This document shows positions 8,302 to 17,307 of a stretch of 40,232 nt of DNA, one piece after another; position 1 is the first letter of the stretch, and every line of letters starts with the position of its first letter. The position numbers and the translations under genes were made by a program. Where the stretch lies: positions 1-40,232 of the forward strand of contig JAIRWL010000026.1 of the NCBI GenBank assembly GCA_031268935.1, in the 5' to 3' direction. Origin of the DNA: Holosporales bacterium (GTDB lineage: Bacteria; Pseudomonadota; Alphaproteobacteria; RUG11792). The notes beneath the pieces are model-generated. The model was not told the origin of the DNA and did no database searches. It saw nothing but the letters and a program-made list of their open reading frames with translations.

Positions 8302-8508
8302 ATGACGACTGGAAAAGTAAAGTGGTTCAATTTCAGTAAGGGATATGGATTTATTCAGCCAGATGACGGAGGGGATGACATTTTTGTTCACATTAGCGCA
8401 CTCGAAAAATCGGGGATAAATGTCCTTAATGAAGGACAGAGCGTCGGTTACGAGACAATGTCAAGAAATGGAAAGATTTCGGCTGTAAATTTGCAGTTGC
8501 AAGACTGA
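8302..8508 (+). CDS. cspA: Cold-shock domain protein (CspA family)
   Basis: A 68-residue single cold-shock (OB-fold) domain that binds single-stranded RNA/DNA and melts mRNA structure. RNP1 is KGYGFIQ (residues 13-19) and RNP2 is IFVH (27-30); the opening TGKVKWFN is canonical. A strong AAGGAG lies about 11 bases upstream of the ATG. The gene is monocistronic: its own promoter with a long leader precedes it and a strong hairpin terminator follows. Which Csp paralogue this is cannot be decided from one copy. Confidence 0.96.
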   Translation: MTTGKVKWFNFSKGYGFIQPDDGGDDIFVHISALEKSGINVLNEGQSVGYETMSRNGKISAVNLQLQD

Positions 8509-8535
8509 AGATAACGAAGAGATTCAAATCCAAGA

Positions 8536-8584
8536 AAAAAAAGAACATCTCGGTGGAAGAATTCCGTCGGGGTGTTCTTTTTGG
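8536..8584 (+). terminator. Strong Rho-independent terminator after the cold-shock gene
   Basis: The 5' arm AAAAAGAACATCTCGG and the matching 3' arm ending TGTTCTTTTT form a stem of about 21 pairs (with several G-T wobbles) around a 3-base loop near GGAAGAATTCC. The U-run is part of the 3' arm. It ends about 75 bases after the cspA stop. Confidence 0.85.
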
Positions 8585-8742
8585 AAAAATAAGGTCGATT
8601 AGGCCAGTTTATAATTTCGGTCTTAGAAAATATTGAAGCCTGATTTGTATCTCTGAATTCTACAAAAAAATATAACAAATCATCGAGATGCAATAAGCCT
8701 CCATCTATTCTCTCACATAAAAAGAGATGCGGCCAATAGTTT

Positions 8743-8757
8743 TTAATTATTAGTTAA
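8743..8757. promoter_or_regulatory. Possible CtrA-binding box
   Basis: TTAA, seven bases, TTAA matches the CtrA full-site core (TTAA-N7-TTAAC without the last C). It lies about 95 bases upstream of the secreted-protein gene at 8851. The surrounding 8585-8850 DNA is AT-rich and holds no other clear feature, so chance occurrence is possible. Confidence 0.35.
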
Positions 8758-8850
8758 ATATTAATAAATTAAAGCTACCATTATGTCCATAGAAGGGTAC
8801 TTGTATTCAAGCGACGCACAGCAAGAAGACAGTTGGGGACTTAGAAAGAT

Positions 8851-9333
8851 ATGAGAAATTCACTCAGATCAATCATAATGGCGATTATATGGATCAACTC
8901 CGGTCTGCCAGCCAAGGCAACGGATGACAACGACGCTCCTCGATCGAACGCAGCGAACGTAATCGAGCAAACTTTCGGGAGGATATTATCGAAAGCAGGA
9001 CAGATGGAGCTTCCGCATGAACAAGGCGGATCCCCGGGACTTCGAGGAAATGTAAAGGGAACCCACAGCACCATAACCAGGATGGTGTATGGTACCGTAA
9101 TTGGAGCTAGCGCAGGAGGCGCATTAGGATTGGGCTACAACCAAGTCGTGAGAGTCATTAGGCACCCCGAATGGCAAACCGATCAACCGATAGGATCAAG
9201 GGTAATAGTTGGGATAAGTTTAGGGAGTGCTCTGGGAGCCATCCTAGCTTTCCTTACCGCCTCTCTATCTCCCCTCCAAACCGCCGCCAACCTTGCAGGA
9301 ATGGTCAAACTCGTTGAAGAGGGCCGATCGTAA
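8851..9333 (+). CDS. Secreted or membrane-inserting protein of unknown function
   Basis: A 160-residue protein, not recognised. Residues 1-22 form a signal peptide (MRNSLRSIIMAIIWINSGLP, cleavage near AKA-TDD). A polar stretch follows. Two small-residue-rich hydrophobic segments come next: GTVIGASAGGALGLGYN (about residues 80-97) and VIVGISLGSALGAILAFLTA (about 116-135). They are joined by a polar loop containing HPEW. Gly/Ala-rich hairpins of this type occur in glycine-zipper proteins that insert in membranes, but no specific family is claimed. The gene is clearly more GC-rich than its neighbours and stands alone, with a possible CtrA box upstream. Confidence 0.7.
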   Translation: MRNSLRSIIMAIIWINSGLPAKATDDNDAPRSNAANVIEQTFGRILSKAGQMELPHEQGGSPGLRGNVKGTHSTITRMVYGTVIGASAGGALGLGYNQVVRVIRHPEWQTDQPIGSRVIVGISLGSALGAILAFLTASLSPLQTAANLAGMVKLVEEGRS

Positions 9334-9628
9334 CTTCCTACTAGCCGCCCCATCAACTATTTGATGTAATTACGTTACCCTCCGCTAGAAAAATTCTAAG
9401 CAATTAGACTCGATGTAGCTAATGCTAGATTTTTACCATAGTTCTAACCTCGGACTGTGGTTTGCCCTGGCCCGTGAACTTACTAGAAATTATTAGATAT
9501 GATTTTAATTTTGATGAGATTCCTTATAAAATTTGCCCCCACCTAATGATTGATTCATTTTATTATTCAGATCGGAATTTGCTTTTGTTTTTGAGATTGT
9601 ACTGATATCGAGTAGACTCTCGTACAAA

Positions 9629-10582
9629 ATGCTATCGAGCACAAATGCAATAAAAATAATGCCGAATTGGTTGCTGAATAAGGGAGTCGGATATGGGATT
9701 TTTTGGGCACTGCTCATGAATTCCGTGAGTGCCTTAAATGATGTGCTCGCAAAATTTTTAGGTCAGGATTTACATTTCGTTGAAGTTGCTTTCTTTCGAT
9801 TCTTTTTTTCGACCCTAACAGTCTTCGTTGCCTTGATTTGGCGCTATCAAAGGTCGAGGCTACATCAAAAAGCACCCAGCAATATATGTAAGATTTTTCA
9901 GACGAAATATCACGGAGAGCATGCAATTCGAGGAGCCATGGGGGCGATCGCAATTGGGCTCTGTTGTTTTAGCGTGAATAAATTACCTCTCGCCGATAAT
10001 TCTACAATTTTATTTGCAGATACTTTATTTATGTTGCCTTTATCTGCGATTTTCTTGAAAGAACAAATAGGAATAAGGTGTTGGCTAGCGACGATAGCCG
10101 GAATGGTCGGCATCACCATTATGTACCGACCGACCGCCGACCATCTGAATTTGTACGCAATTGTGCCTACGGTAGCCGCCCTTCTTTTTGCTATCATGAA
10201 TATTATGATTAAAAAGATGATTGAGAAACAGGAAGATCATTTGAAAATGCTTTTCTATTTCGGATTATATACCACAATCCTCAGTAGTCTTTTTGTGCCA
10301 TTTTATTGGTCGATCCCAAACCAGAAAGACTTGTACCTACTACTTGCGCTCGGCATTGGATCAAACTTGATACAATTTTTCCTGTTTATGGCTTACCGTG
10401 CTACTCGCGCTTCAGTCATATCTACTATCCGGTATTCTGAATTGCCGATAGAAATCATTCTCGGATACGCATTTTTTGCTCAGATTCCAGATTCTAATGG
10501 AATCATCGGGGCGATGATAATAATCGCGACGACATATATGATGTCTCACAGGGAAAAGTCTCCAGATAATTCATTGTCTTGA
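9629..10582 (+). CDS. EamA/DMT-family transporter
   Basis: A 317-residue polytopic membrane protein of the drug/metabolite transporter superfamily. About ten hydrophobic helices form two EamA repeats. The first begins at ALLMNSVSALNDVLAKFLG and includes FFRFFFSTL; the second begins at AIVPTVAALLFAIMNIMIKK and includes the Arg-containing YRATRASVISTIRYSELP. Family members in intracellular bacteria import or export small metabolites; the S-adenosylmethionine carrier of Rickettsia belongs to this superfamily, but the substrate here cannot be read from sequence. Met11 (9659) is an alternative start; neither has a good ribosome-binding site. It converges on rho, the stops being about 25 bases apart. 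The 9334-9628 gap before it shows nothing clear. Confidence 0.88.
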   Translation: MLSSTNAIKIMPNWLLNKGVGYGIFWALLMNSVSALNDVLAKFLGQDLHFVEVAFFRFFFSTLTVFVALIWRYQRSRLHQKAPSNICKIFQTKYHGEHAIRGAMGAIAIGLCCFSVNKLPLADNSTILFADTLFMLPLSAIFLKEQIGIRCWLATIAGMVGITIMYRPTADHLNLYAIVPTVAALLFAIMNIMIKKMIEKQEDHLKMLFYFGLYTTILSSLFVPFYWSIPNQKDLYLLLALGIGSNLIQFFLFMAYRATRASVISTIRYSELPIEIILGYAFFAQIPDSNGIIGAMIIIATTYMMSHREKSPDNSLS

Positions 10583-10607
10583 ATCGCTCAAAATATAATA
10601 CAATTCT

Positions 10608-11873
10608 CTAAGTATTCATTGCATTAAAGAAATCTTCATTCATTTTTGTGTGCTTTAGTTTTTCCATTAAAAATTCCATGGCTTCGATCGTCCCCATCGG
10701 GTTCAGGATTCTCCTCAAAATCCACATCTTTGATAAAATCGCCTTGTCGTTGACAAGCAGTTCTTCCTTTCGAGTTCCCGATCTATTGATGTCAATCGCT
10801 GGAAATACTCTTTTATCAGATAACTTTCTATCGAGAATAATTTCTGAATTTCCAGTACCTTTGAATTCCTCGAAGATCACATCATCCATTCGCGAGCCCG
10901 TCTCGACCAGAGCCGTTGCGATAATCGTGAGTGACCCTCCTTCCTCGATATTTCTTGCCGCTCCAAAGAAACGTTTCGGTCGCTGCAAAGCATTTGAATC
11001 GACCCCACCGGTCAAAACTTTCCCGGAAGATGGGACGATGGCATTATAAGCTCTCGCAAGGCGCGTTATCGAATCCAGCAAAATGACGACATCCCGTTTG
11101 TGCTCAACAAGCCTTTTTGCTTTCTCGATGGCCATCTCAGTAACCTGAACATGACGAGTAGCCGGCTCATCGAAGGTGGAACTAACGACCTCTCCCTTTA
11201 CAGATCGTTGCATATCCGTAACCTCTTCCGGTCTTTCATCGATTAGCAGGACAATGAGATAAACATCTTCATACTTCGCGGTGATAGATTGAGCGATCGT
11301 CTGCAGCATGACCGTTTTCCCCGTTCTAGGAGGAGCTACGATTAAAGCTCTCTGCCCCTTCCCGATCGGCGCAACCAAATCGATTACTCTCTGCGTTAAT
11401 CCATCGGTACTCTTAACAGGATTTTCGAGTTCGAGACAGAGCATCTGATCCGGATACAGCGGAGTTAAATTATCAAAATTTGTTCTTCTTCTAATATTTT
11501 CTATATCGTCGAAATTAACCTTAGTAATTTTCGCGACCGAGAAATAGCGCTCCGATTCTTTAGGAGCCTTGATCTGACATTCTATCGTATCTCCAGTTTT
11601 GAGACCAAGTTTTTTGATGAAAGTTGGGGCCACGTAAACATCGTCGGGTCCCGGAAGGTAATTGGATTCCGGAGATCGAAGAAATCCGAACCCATCCTGT
11701 AAAACCTCTAAGACTCCCACGCTCCAAATCGGCACATCTGCCTCTGAGAGCTTCTTCAGTATGGAAAACACGAGATCCTGCTTCCTTAGAATATGAGAAT
11801 TCTCGATGCTGTGCTCTGTTGCGCACTCCAACAGATCTACCAAAGATTTACTTTTTAATTCTTGAAGATTCAT
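10608..11873 (-). CDS. rho: Transcription termination factor Rho
   Basis: A 421-residue hexameric RNA helicase that ends transcription of untranslated RNA. An N-terminal helical Rho-N domain (about 1-45) precedes the RNA-binding OB domain (GFGFLRSP, then [13 protein letters not shown]). The ATPase domain has Walker A GPPRTGKT-like APPRTGKT with Lys186, Walker [17 protein letters not shown], the Q-loop region and an R-loop near [11 protein letters not shown]. The length is normal for the family and the protein looks complete. It is transcribed divergently from rpmE, with about 160 bases between them. Confidence 0.98.
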   Translation of the reverse strand: MNLQELKSKSLVDLLECATEHSIENSHILRKQDLVFSILKKLSEADVPIWSVGVLEVLQDGFGFLRSPESNYLPGPDDVYVAPTFIKKLGLKTGDTIECQIKAPKESERYFSVAKITKVNFDDIENIRRRTNFDNLTPLYPDQMLCLELENPVKSTDGLTQRVIDLVAPIGKGQRALIVAPPRTGKTVMLQTIAQSITAKYEDVYLIVLLIDERPEEVTDMQRSVKGEVVSSTFDEPATRHVQVTEMAIEKAKRLVEHKRDVVILLDSITRLARAYNAIVPSSGKVLTGGVDSNALQRPKRFFGAARNIEEGGSLTIIATALVETGSRMDDVIFEEFKGTGNSEIILDRKLSDKRVFPAIDINRSGTRKEELLVNDKAILSKMWILRRILNPMGTIEAMEFLMEKLKHTKMNEDFFNAMNT

Positions 11874-11959
11874 AACACCTTTTCATTTTTTTAAATGACC
11901 ATAAGATAATGGCGAGTAAAAGCCACGAGCCCGTAAACCAACATTCTCGGAGAAACATG

Positions 11960-11989
11960 TTGACTCCAGAGAGTAGTCCGCAGTACAAC
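11960..11989 (+). promoter_or_regulatory. Probable rpmE promoter
   Basis: TTGACT (11960-11965), 18 bases, TACAAC (11984-11989). Transcription would start near 11996, about 42 bases before the L31 ATG. Confidence 0.45.
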
Positions 11990-12037
11990 TAATGTACAGA
12001 GTTTTTCGTGAAAAAGGAAATCATTTTTTGGTGCACC

Positions 12038-12268
12038 ATGAAGAAAAACATCCATCCAGATTATCATGAGATAACAGTAGTCCTGACGAATGGGGAGAAA
12101 ATTCAGACCAAATCGGTCTATGGTAAGGTCGGAGACTCCATCAATCTTGACATCGATCCGCTGACTCATCCGGCCTGGACGGGCGGAGGCCAGAAGTTGA
12201 TCGATACGGCTGGGCAGCTCAGTAAATTTAGTAAAAAATATGGTGCTGATTTTAATGGAAACGGATAG
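12038..12268 (+). CDS. rpmE: 50S ribosomal protein L31
   Basis: A 76-residue L31. [12 protein letters not shown] and the later [13 protein letters not shown] are family signatures, and the C-terminus LSKFSKKYG is typical. The start is taken at 12038 because MKKNIHP is the conserved N-terminus; an in-frame ATG ten codons earlier exists but would add an atypical extension. None of the four zinc-ligand cysteines of C+ L31 is present, so this is the zinc-independent form common in alphaproteobacteria. Confidence 0.95.
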   Translation: MKKNIHPDYHEITVVLTNGEKIQTKSVYGKVGDSINLDIDPLTHPAWTGGGQKLIDTAGQLSKFSKKYGADFNGNG

Positions 12269-12365
12269 AGCGTTAATTACCCACGGCTCCGCTTTGGTAA
12301 TTTGATTGGCAAATGAGAATATGGCTAGTTTGTTGTTATCCTGCGTGTAGTCGTCCGCATCAAAA

Positions 12366-12409
12366 TTGAACCATAAAAATTGGAACCGTACTATAAAAGT
12401 GGAACCGTA
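12366..12409 (+). repeat. Three short direct repeats upstream of greA
   Basis: TTGAACCATA (12366-12375), TGGAACCGTA (12381-12390) and TGGAACCGTA (12400-12409) lie 15 and 19 bases apart, each followed by an A-rich stretch. Multiple short terminal repeats of this style are seen at the ends of IS21-type elements, so this may be an insertion-sequence scar. No transposase remains. The rest of 12269-12439 shows nothing else. Confidence 0.5.
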
Positions 12410-12439
12410 ATTGGGCCATATTTAATTCATATATAATCA

Positions 12440-12468
12440 TTGACCACAATCCTTAATTGTGATATCCT
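12440..12468 (+). promoter_or_regulatory. Probable greA promoter with palindrome in its spacer
   Basis: TTGACC (12440-12445), 17 bases, TATCCT (12463-12468). The spacer carries a perfect 6-bp inverted repeat CACAAT-CCTTA-ATTGTG (12445-12461), placed where a repressor would block RNA polymerase. Transcription would start near 12475. Confidence 0.5.
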
Positions 12469-12551
12469 CCCTTCTCGGACTTAGTTAGAGCATGACTGGG
12501 CCAGGTTTGTGGCCCTTGGTTTTGAGATTACTTAACGGACCTAATACTACC

Positions 12552-13025
12552 ATGGAAACGATACCAATGACCCTAAAGGGGTTTGAGAAGTTACAGGATG
12601 AATTGCGTCGATTGAAAAATGTAGAGCGGCCACAAATCGTCGAGGCCATAGCCTCTGCTCGGGCCTTGGGAGATTTATCCGAGAACGCCGAATACCACGC
12701 CGCAAAGGATAAGCAAGGTTTGGTCGAGGCCAGAATCGCTTTACTCGAGGACAAATTGAGTAAAGCCTCCGTCGTCGATGTTTCGAAAATTGTTGCCGAT
12801 ACAATAAAATTCGGTGCGACCATCGATATCGAGGATCACGATAGCGGAGCCATTACGAAATTTCAAATCGTTGGCAGCGATGAAGCTAACATCAAGACCG
12901 GTTTTTTGCCTATAACATCCCCAATCGCGAGGGCTCTCATTGGAAAACGAGAGGGAGACGATATTGAAGTATCGACTCCGAGCGGAACGAAAGGATATAC
13001 TGTCATTAGATTGGATTACGTTTAA
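12552..13025 (+). CDS. greA: Transcription elongation factor GreA
   Basis: A 157-residue factor that rescues backtracked RNA polymerase by stimulating transcript cleavage. The N-terminal coiled coil carries the acidic tip motif ALGDLSENAEYHAAK. The C-terminal FKBP-like globular domain includes GFLPITSPIARALIGKREGD. The start is set at METIPMT (12552), the usual GreA N-terminus; an in-frame ATG 20 codons earlier would add an unconserved leader lying just after the predicted transcription start. The MFS gene follows after 14 bases and may be cotranscribed. Confidence 0.97.
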   Translation: METIPMTLKGFEKLQDELRRLKNVERPQIVEAIASARALGDLSENAEYHAAKDKQGLVEARIALLEDKLSKASVVDVSKIVADTIKFGATIDIEDHDSGAITKFQIVGSDEANIKTGFLPITSPIARALIGKREGDDIEVSTPSGTKGYTVIRLDYV

Positions 13026-13039
13026 CAGTGAGCTAACCC

Positions 13040-14275
13040 TTGAGGCTAATCGATCGGTGTTCGCAGTTTTTCCTGTGTGCAAAAAATAAGGATGATCATG
13101 CGACCATTATGTGGATATGCTACATGCATCTCTTCTGGGGTATCGCGACCTCGATGGTTTTCTCTCTTCTTCCAATTTTTATTGTTTGCGAATTAAAAGG
13201 AACTCCGAAGTCTTTTGGATTACTCGAAGGAACGGTCACTTTTCTGTCATTCATGGCCAAGCTTTGCGCCGGTTTTTTGATGGATGTTTTCAAAAGAAAA
13301 AAACCAATGCTTCTTACTGGAGCCGCCCTCACCGTTTTAAGCAAATTGTTTTTAGCTCTTTCATTCAATGTTGCTTGCGTATTTATCGCTAAATCTATTG
13401 ATCGATTTGCGAAAGGACTGCGACACGCCCCGAGCGATGCAATTTTTGCAGAAATCGCCTCAAAACAAGGATTTGCTTATTCTTTTAGATATACGATGAT
13501 TGTGCTCGGAGCGTTCGGCGGATCCATTTTGACCTCGCTTATAGTTTTCAGTTTTGGCCAAAATTTTAGATTGATCTTTGCGGTTGCAGTTATTCCTACC
13601 GTCATCGCTCTTTTCATTTTAAAAACGAAAGTTAAATATAAAGATAGTGAAGCCACTAAGCTTCGAGAGAAATACAATTGGAATATTAAAGATATCAAGG
13701 AAATGCCAGCAATTTATTGGCGCTTTATAATTGCTATTACATTCCTGATGTTCAATAGATTCAGCGAAGGATTTATCACTCTTATGGCGAAGGAAGTTCT
13801 TCCAGATTCTGTGGCAAAGTTCCCCCTATTTATGGGGGGCTATGAGGTGTGCGCAATGATTACGGCCCTCCTGATCGGAAGAATCGCCGATAAAATTGAT
13901 AAAACAAAATTATTAATCTACGGTATATGCATTATCTTTAGCGCAGACCTGTTTGGCATATTTTCCAATAATTTTTATACGGTTGTGGCGGTCTATCTTT
14001 TATCCGGAATCCATATGGGGGCATCTCAGGGCTTATTGGCATCGATTATTGCTAAATGTGCTCCAAAACATCTCATCGGTACCGCTTTTGCATTGTTTTA
14101 TGGAATCGAAGGGATAGCTCTGTTTGGATCGAATTTTTTAGCTGGTATTTCCTCCAATCTTGCGACTATATTCTCGCTAAAACCTACGGCCGGGCCATTC
14201 ATGGTTGGAGCTTTGGCGAGTTTCATTGCAATCCTATGTCTGGGGCGGATAATGCAGACCGAGAAGCATGACTAA
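13040..14275 (+). CDS. MFS transporter
   Basis: A 411-residue major facilitator superfamily carrier with about 12 hydrophobic helices. The loop 2-3 signature is recognisable as GFLMDVFKRKKP, with a related loop later at GRIADKIDKTK. AKSIDRFAKGLRHAPSDAIFAE resembles MFS exporters of the efflux type, but substrate and direction cannot be read. An N-terminal soluble stretch of about 20 residues contains several cysteines. The gene starts 14 bases after greA, so it probably shares that transcript. It would be one of three solute carriers in the window, fitting a host-dependent cell that exchanges metabolites. Confidence 0.88.
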   Translation: MRLIDRCSQFFLCAKNKDDHATIMWICYMHLFWGIATSMVFSLLPIFIVCELKGTPKSFGLLEGTVTFLSFMAKLCAGFLMDVFKRKKPMLLTGAALTVLSKLFLALSFNVACVFIAKSIDRFAKGLRHAPSDAIFAEIASKQGFAYSFRYTMIVLGAFGGSILTSLIVFSFGQNFRLIFAVAVIPTVIALFILKTKVKYKDSEATKLREKYNWNIKDIKEMPAIYWRFIIAITFLMFNRFSEGFITLMAKEVLPDSVAKFPLFMGGYEVCAMITALLIGRIADKIDKTKLLIYGICIIFSADLFGIFSNNFYTVVAVYLLSGIHMGASQGLLASIIAKCAPKHLIGTAFALFYGIEGIALFGSNFLAGISSNLATIFSLKPTAGPFMVGALASFIAILCLGRIMQTEKHD

Positions 14276-14443
14276 TCGTCATGTTTCCGGATTTGTTAAA
14301 AAATTCAATGTGTCAGTACGGGTGCTGAATTTCTGAAATTTTATTTTTTTTTGCCTCAAATTCAATTTTCCTTCCATTTTCGATTTTTCCTGTTAAGCAA
14401 TGCTGGTTAATATGAAAAGGGATATTTTTTTAATGGGTTGAGC

Positions 14444-14449
14444 TATAAT
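14444..14449 (+). promoter_or_regulatory. Possible cckA promoter -10 box
   Basis: A perfect TATAAT sits about 35 bases before the cckA start. No convincing -35 box is seen at the expected distance. Confidence 0.3.
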
Positions 14450-14483
14450 ATTGTCTTAGAGTGCGGGAGATGGTATTCATCGT

Positions 14484-16886
14484 TTGTTGAAATTGTTCGG
14501 AGACTTGTATGCTCAGATCATTGCATTTTCTGCTACCCTCGGCGTCTATCTTTATCTGTCCTTAGCACTTCTTTGTCTCTTAGCGACTCTCGGATACTGT
14601 CTCTTCGTGGTCCTTAAAAAAAATAAACTCCTCAATTATTATGTTAACGTAATTCGCACAGTATCGAGGTCGATTTCTGATCATTTAGATATAATTGCCA
14701 TGAATGATAATAACGATATTATCTATACAACACGGCCTGATTTATTCGCAACTAAACAAGAGTTTTCAAGAGTTATGGCCGAAAAGGTTGTCTCGGTCCA
14801 GGAATTACAAACCTTTTTTAGTATGCTCGATTCTAAAAAATCGTATGGAACCCTACTCAGTGGATCTGGAACAGGACTACAGAATCAATTCAAAAAATGG
14901 ATTATTTCATGTTCATGCGTCGAAAAAAAGGAATCGATGATAAGGGAAGACGTTTCCGTTATTACAATTTCCGATGTATCGAAATATATGGATCAGGCGG
15001 ACAAAAGCATTCGCAATTATGAAAAATTGGAAAAATTCTTGGATAACTTTCCGCTCGGACTTTTTTATATTAACAACAATGGTATAATCGTAGGCGCTAA
15101 TACGACTTTTGCAAATTTAGTAAACATCAGTCGCGATCGCTTAATCGGTTGCGCGATTCAGGATTTTACCGATGGATTTAAGATTGGAGCAATTTTACAA
15201 AAGAGTAATAGTATCGTCCAGTTTAAACCCAGATATACTCAGAAATTTGATGCTATTTTGATTAAATCGGAGCTTCTGACATCGGCTTTTGTACAGCCAT
15301 GGGTAGTCTTTAAAGTAGAAAAACAGACGGCAACCGTAAAGGAAAATGGCTTCTTAGATCAGGAGGCATTTATATTTGCTCCGGTTCCGTCGATCGTAGC
15401 CATGACTTCAGGAGAAATTAAGGCAATTAATCCAGCATTTGCGACCATGATTCAAGATAAAGTAATTCTTGAAAAAAAAGAAATATTGAAGCTTGGAAAA
15501 AATATCTTAGATTTCGTTCATGATTCGACTCGAGAAGAAGATGTAATCGGTCACCTTCAACGTGTATTCGCTTCCGTCGATAACCCAGAACCTCTGGAAA
15601 TAAAATTTACCAGCAATACTGTCACGATGGCGTATATGAGCAGGATAGGTAAGAGCCGTGATAAATCGGATACCAATAATCTTTTGCTGATTCAATTTCT
15701 TGATATTTCGAGTCAGAAGCTCCTGGAGCAACAATTCATTCAATCTCAAAAAATGCAATCTGTCGGGCAACTAGCGGGTGGTATCGCTCATGATTTCAAT
15801 AATCTTCTAACGGCTATGATTGGGTTTTGCGACCTCCTTCTACAGCGTTATACCCAGAGTGATCCATCATACGGAGATGTTATTCAGATTCGCCAAAATG
15901 CAAAGAGAGCCGCAAAATTGGTGCGTCAATTGCTAGCCTTTTCCAGGCAGCAGACCTTAAGTCCCAAAGTTGTTTCGGTTACCGAAATACTAGCTGAATT
16001 ATCGTCATTGCTGAAAAGGCTGATAGGAGCCGATATCGAATTCCAGATCACCCATGGAAGGGATATATGGCCAATTAAGGTAGATTATGGCCAATTTGAA
16101 CAAGTCGTTATAAATCTCTGTGTTAATGCGAGAGATGCATTAAGCAGAAATGGTAAGCTCACCGTAAGAACTAGAAATTATTACGCTGAACACCCGTTTA
16201 AGTGTATATATGATACGGGGCATCCGGGAGACTACGTCTTGGTCGAGGTCATCGATACCGGTACCGGAATTGACCCAGATATTATCGAAAATATATTTGA
16301 ACCGTTTTTTACGAAAAAAAACCCAGAAGGTCGTGCAGGATCTGGAACCGGTCTCGGATTATCGACGGTATATGGGATTGTCAATCAAACGGGTGGATTT
16401 ATAAGGGTCATAACTGAACTTGGGAAAGGCTCAAATTTTCAGGTATTTATTCCGAGATATGTTGGAAATGAACCAATACACGATGCAAATCAGAAACAAA
16501 CCGTCAGAGATTTGAGTGGATCCGAAACAATTCTTTTGGTCGAGGATGAAGATGCCGTCAGAACGTTTTCGGCTCGTGCACTTCGAGAAAAGGGATACAA
16601 AGTCATCGAGGCAGATTGTGGCGAAGAGGCGATTAAAATAGCCCAAACCGAAACATTTGACTTACTCATCACTGATGTCGTCATGCCAAAAATCGATGGG
16701 CCAACCCTCAGTAAAGAATTGAGAAGTAAAACCGAAAATCTACAGACCATTTTCATATCTGGGTATGCCGAAGATACATTCCGTCAAGACCTCGACAAGA
16801 ATTCGAACATTCATTTCCTGCAGAAACCATTCACTTTGAAGGATTTGGCAAGTAAAGTAAAAGAGGTCATAAAAGGTGCTCGGTAG
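14484..16886 (+). CDS. cckA: Hybrid sensor kinase CckA
   Basis: An 800-residue hybrid kinase that, in alphaproteobacteria, feeds phosphate through ChpT to the cell-cycle regulators CtrA and CpdR. Two membrane helices lie within residues 10-46. PAS-like sensor domains follow (about 180-245 and 290-400). The HisKA domain has the CckA-type H-box GGIAHDFNNLLTAMIGF with His436. The HATPase has NLCVNARDAL (N box), DTGTGI (G1) and GTGLGLSTVYGIV (G2). The receiver domain (about 675-798) has ILLVEDED, the phospho-acceptor Asp731 in LLITDVVMPK, and the signature FLQKPF. The start is TTG (14484 or 14487): the frame has no ATG until codon 73, well past the membrane region. It overlaps the DUF167 gene by 11 bases. 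Confidence 0.96.
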   Translation: MLKLFGDLYAQIIAFSATLGVYLYLSLALLCLLATLGYCLFVVLKKNKLLNYYVNVIRTVSRSISDHLDIIAMNDNNDIIYTTRPDLFATKQEFSRVMAEKVVSVQELQTFFSMLDSKKSYGTLLSGSGTGLQNQFKKWIISCSCVEKKESMIREDVSVITISDVSKYMDQADKSIRNYEKLEKFLDNFPLGLFYINNNGIIVGANTTFANLVNISRDRLIGCAIQDFTDGFKIGAILQKSNSIVQFKPRYTQKFDAILIKSELLTSAFVQPWVVFKVEKQTATVKENGFLDQEAFIFAPVPSIVAMTSGEIKAINPAFATMIQDKVILEKKEILKLGKNILDFVHDSTREEDVIGHLQRVFASVDNPEPLEIKFTSNTVTMAYMSRIGKSRDKSDTNNLLLIQFLDISSQKLLEQQFIQSQKMQSVGQLAGGIAHDFNNLLTAMIGFCDLLLQRYTQSDPSYGDVIQIRQNAKRAAKLVRQLLAFSRQQTLSPKVVSVTEILAELSSLLKRLIGADIEFQITHGRDIWPIKVDYGQFEQVVINLCVNARDALSRNGKLTVRTRNYYAEHPFKCIYDTGHPGDYVLVEVIDTGTGIDPDIIENIFEPFFTKKNPEGRAGSGTGLGLSTVYGIVNQTGGFIRVITELGKGSNFQVFIPRYVGNEPIHDANQKQTVRDLSGSETILLVEDEDAVRTFSARALREKGYKVIEADCGEEAIKIAQTETFDLLITDVVMPKIDGPTLSKELRSKTENLQTIFISGYAEDTFRQDLDKNSNIHFLQKPFTLKDLASKVKEVIKGAR

Positions 16887-17214
16887 GATTTTTGAGAATC
16901 GAGATGACGGGATAGAGTTTACTGTATATCTCACCCCAGGTTCAAGCAAAGAAGAAATCACCGGAATCGTTCAGGGAGGGCTCAAGATCTCCATTCATGC
17001 AAAACCAACTAATAATCAAGCCAACAAGGCCCTCATCGAATTTATTTCCTCGGTCTTCAAGGTTGCGAAATCGAAAATTGCCATCAAGGGCGGACAAAAA
17101 TCCAGAGTAAAGAAATTATTCATCGGGGCCTTGAGTCTCAGCGATATCCCGAGCGATGTGAGTAAAATTATTGCCAATTTCCAAGGGATCCAAAATATAC
17201 TACTAAAACCATAA
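16876..17214 (+). CDS. DUF167/YggU family protein
   Basis: A 112-residue protein of the small DUF167 (YggU) family, whose biochemical role is unknown. The conserved core is visible: VYLTPGSSKEEI, LKISIHAKPTNNQANKALIEFIS and IKGGQKSRVKKLFI, where the K-P-x-x-x-x-A-N and G-x-x-S-R-x-K patterns are family hallmarks. The start is GTG, 11 bases inside the end of cckA, behind AAAAGG, which implies translational coupling. Family members are typically about 100 residues, so the gene is complete. Confidence 0.88.
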   Translation: MLGRIFENRDDGIEFTVYLTPGSSKEEITGIVQGGLKISIHAKPTNNQANKALIEFISSVFKVAKSKIAIKGGQKSRVKKLFIGALSLSDIPSDVSKIIANFQGIQNILLKP

Positions 17215-17260
17215 AAAATCTGAAACTTTGACGGAACCTCCACATCGACTTCGATTTTTT

Positions 17261-17269
17261 TGTTATAAT
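17261..17269 (+). promoter_or_regulatory. Probable gyrA extended -10 promoter
   Basis: TGTTATAAT, an extended -10 element (TG-N-TATAAT), without a good -35 box. Transcription would start near 17276, about 32 bases before the GTG of gyrA. Confidence 0.5.
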
Positions 17270-17307
17270 CCACATCGCATAAGGTTTAGTGCTTTTATAG
17301 CTCGAGA

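Noticed and set aside
10648-11049. 133-codon plus-strand frame
   Set aside because: Entirely antisense to the well-conserved rho catalytic domain.
12492-12551. 20-codon N-terminal extension of GreA
   Set aside because: The conserved family N-terminus starts at METIPMT; the extension begins almost at the predicted transcription start and has no family similarity.
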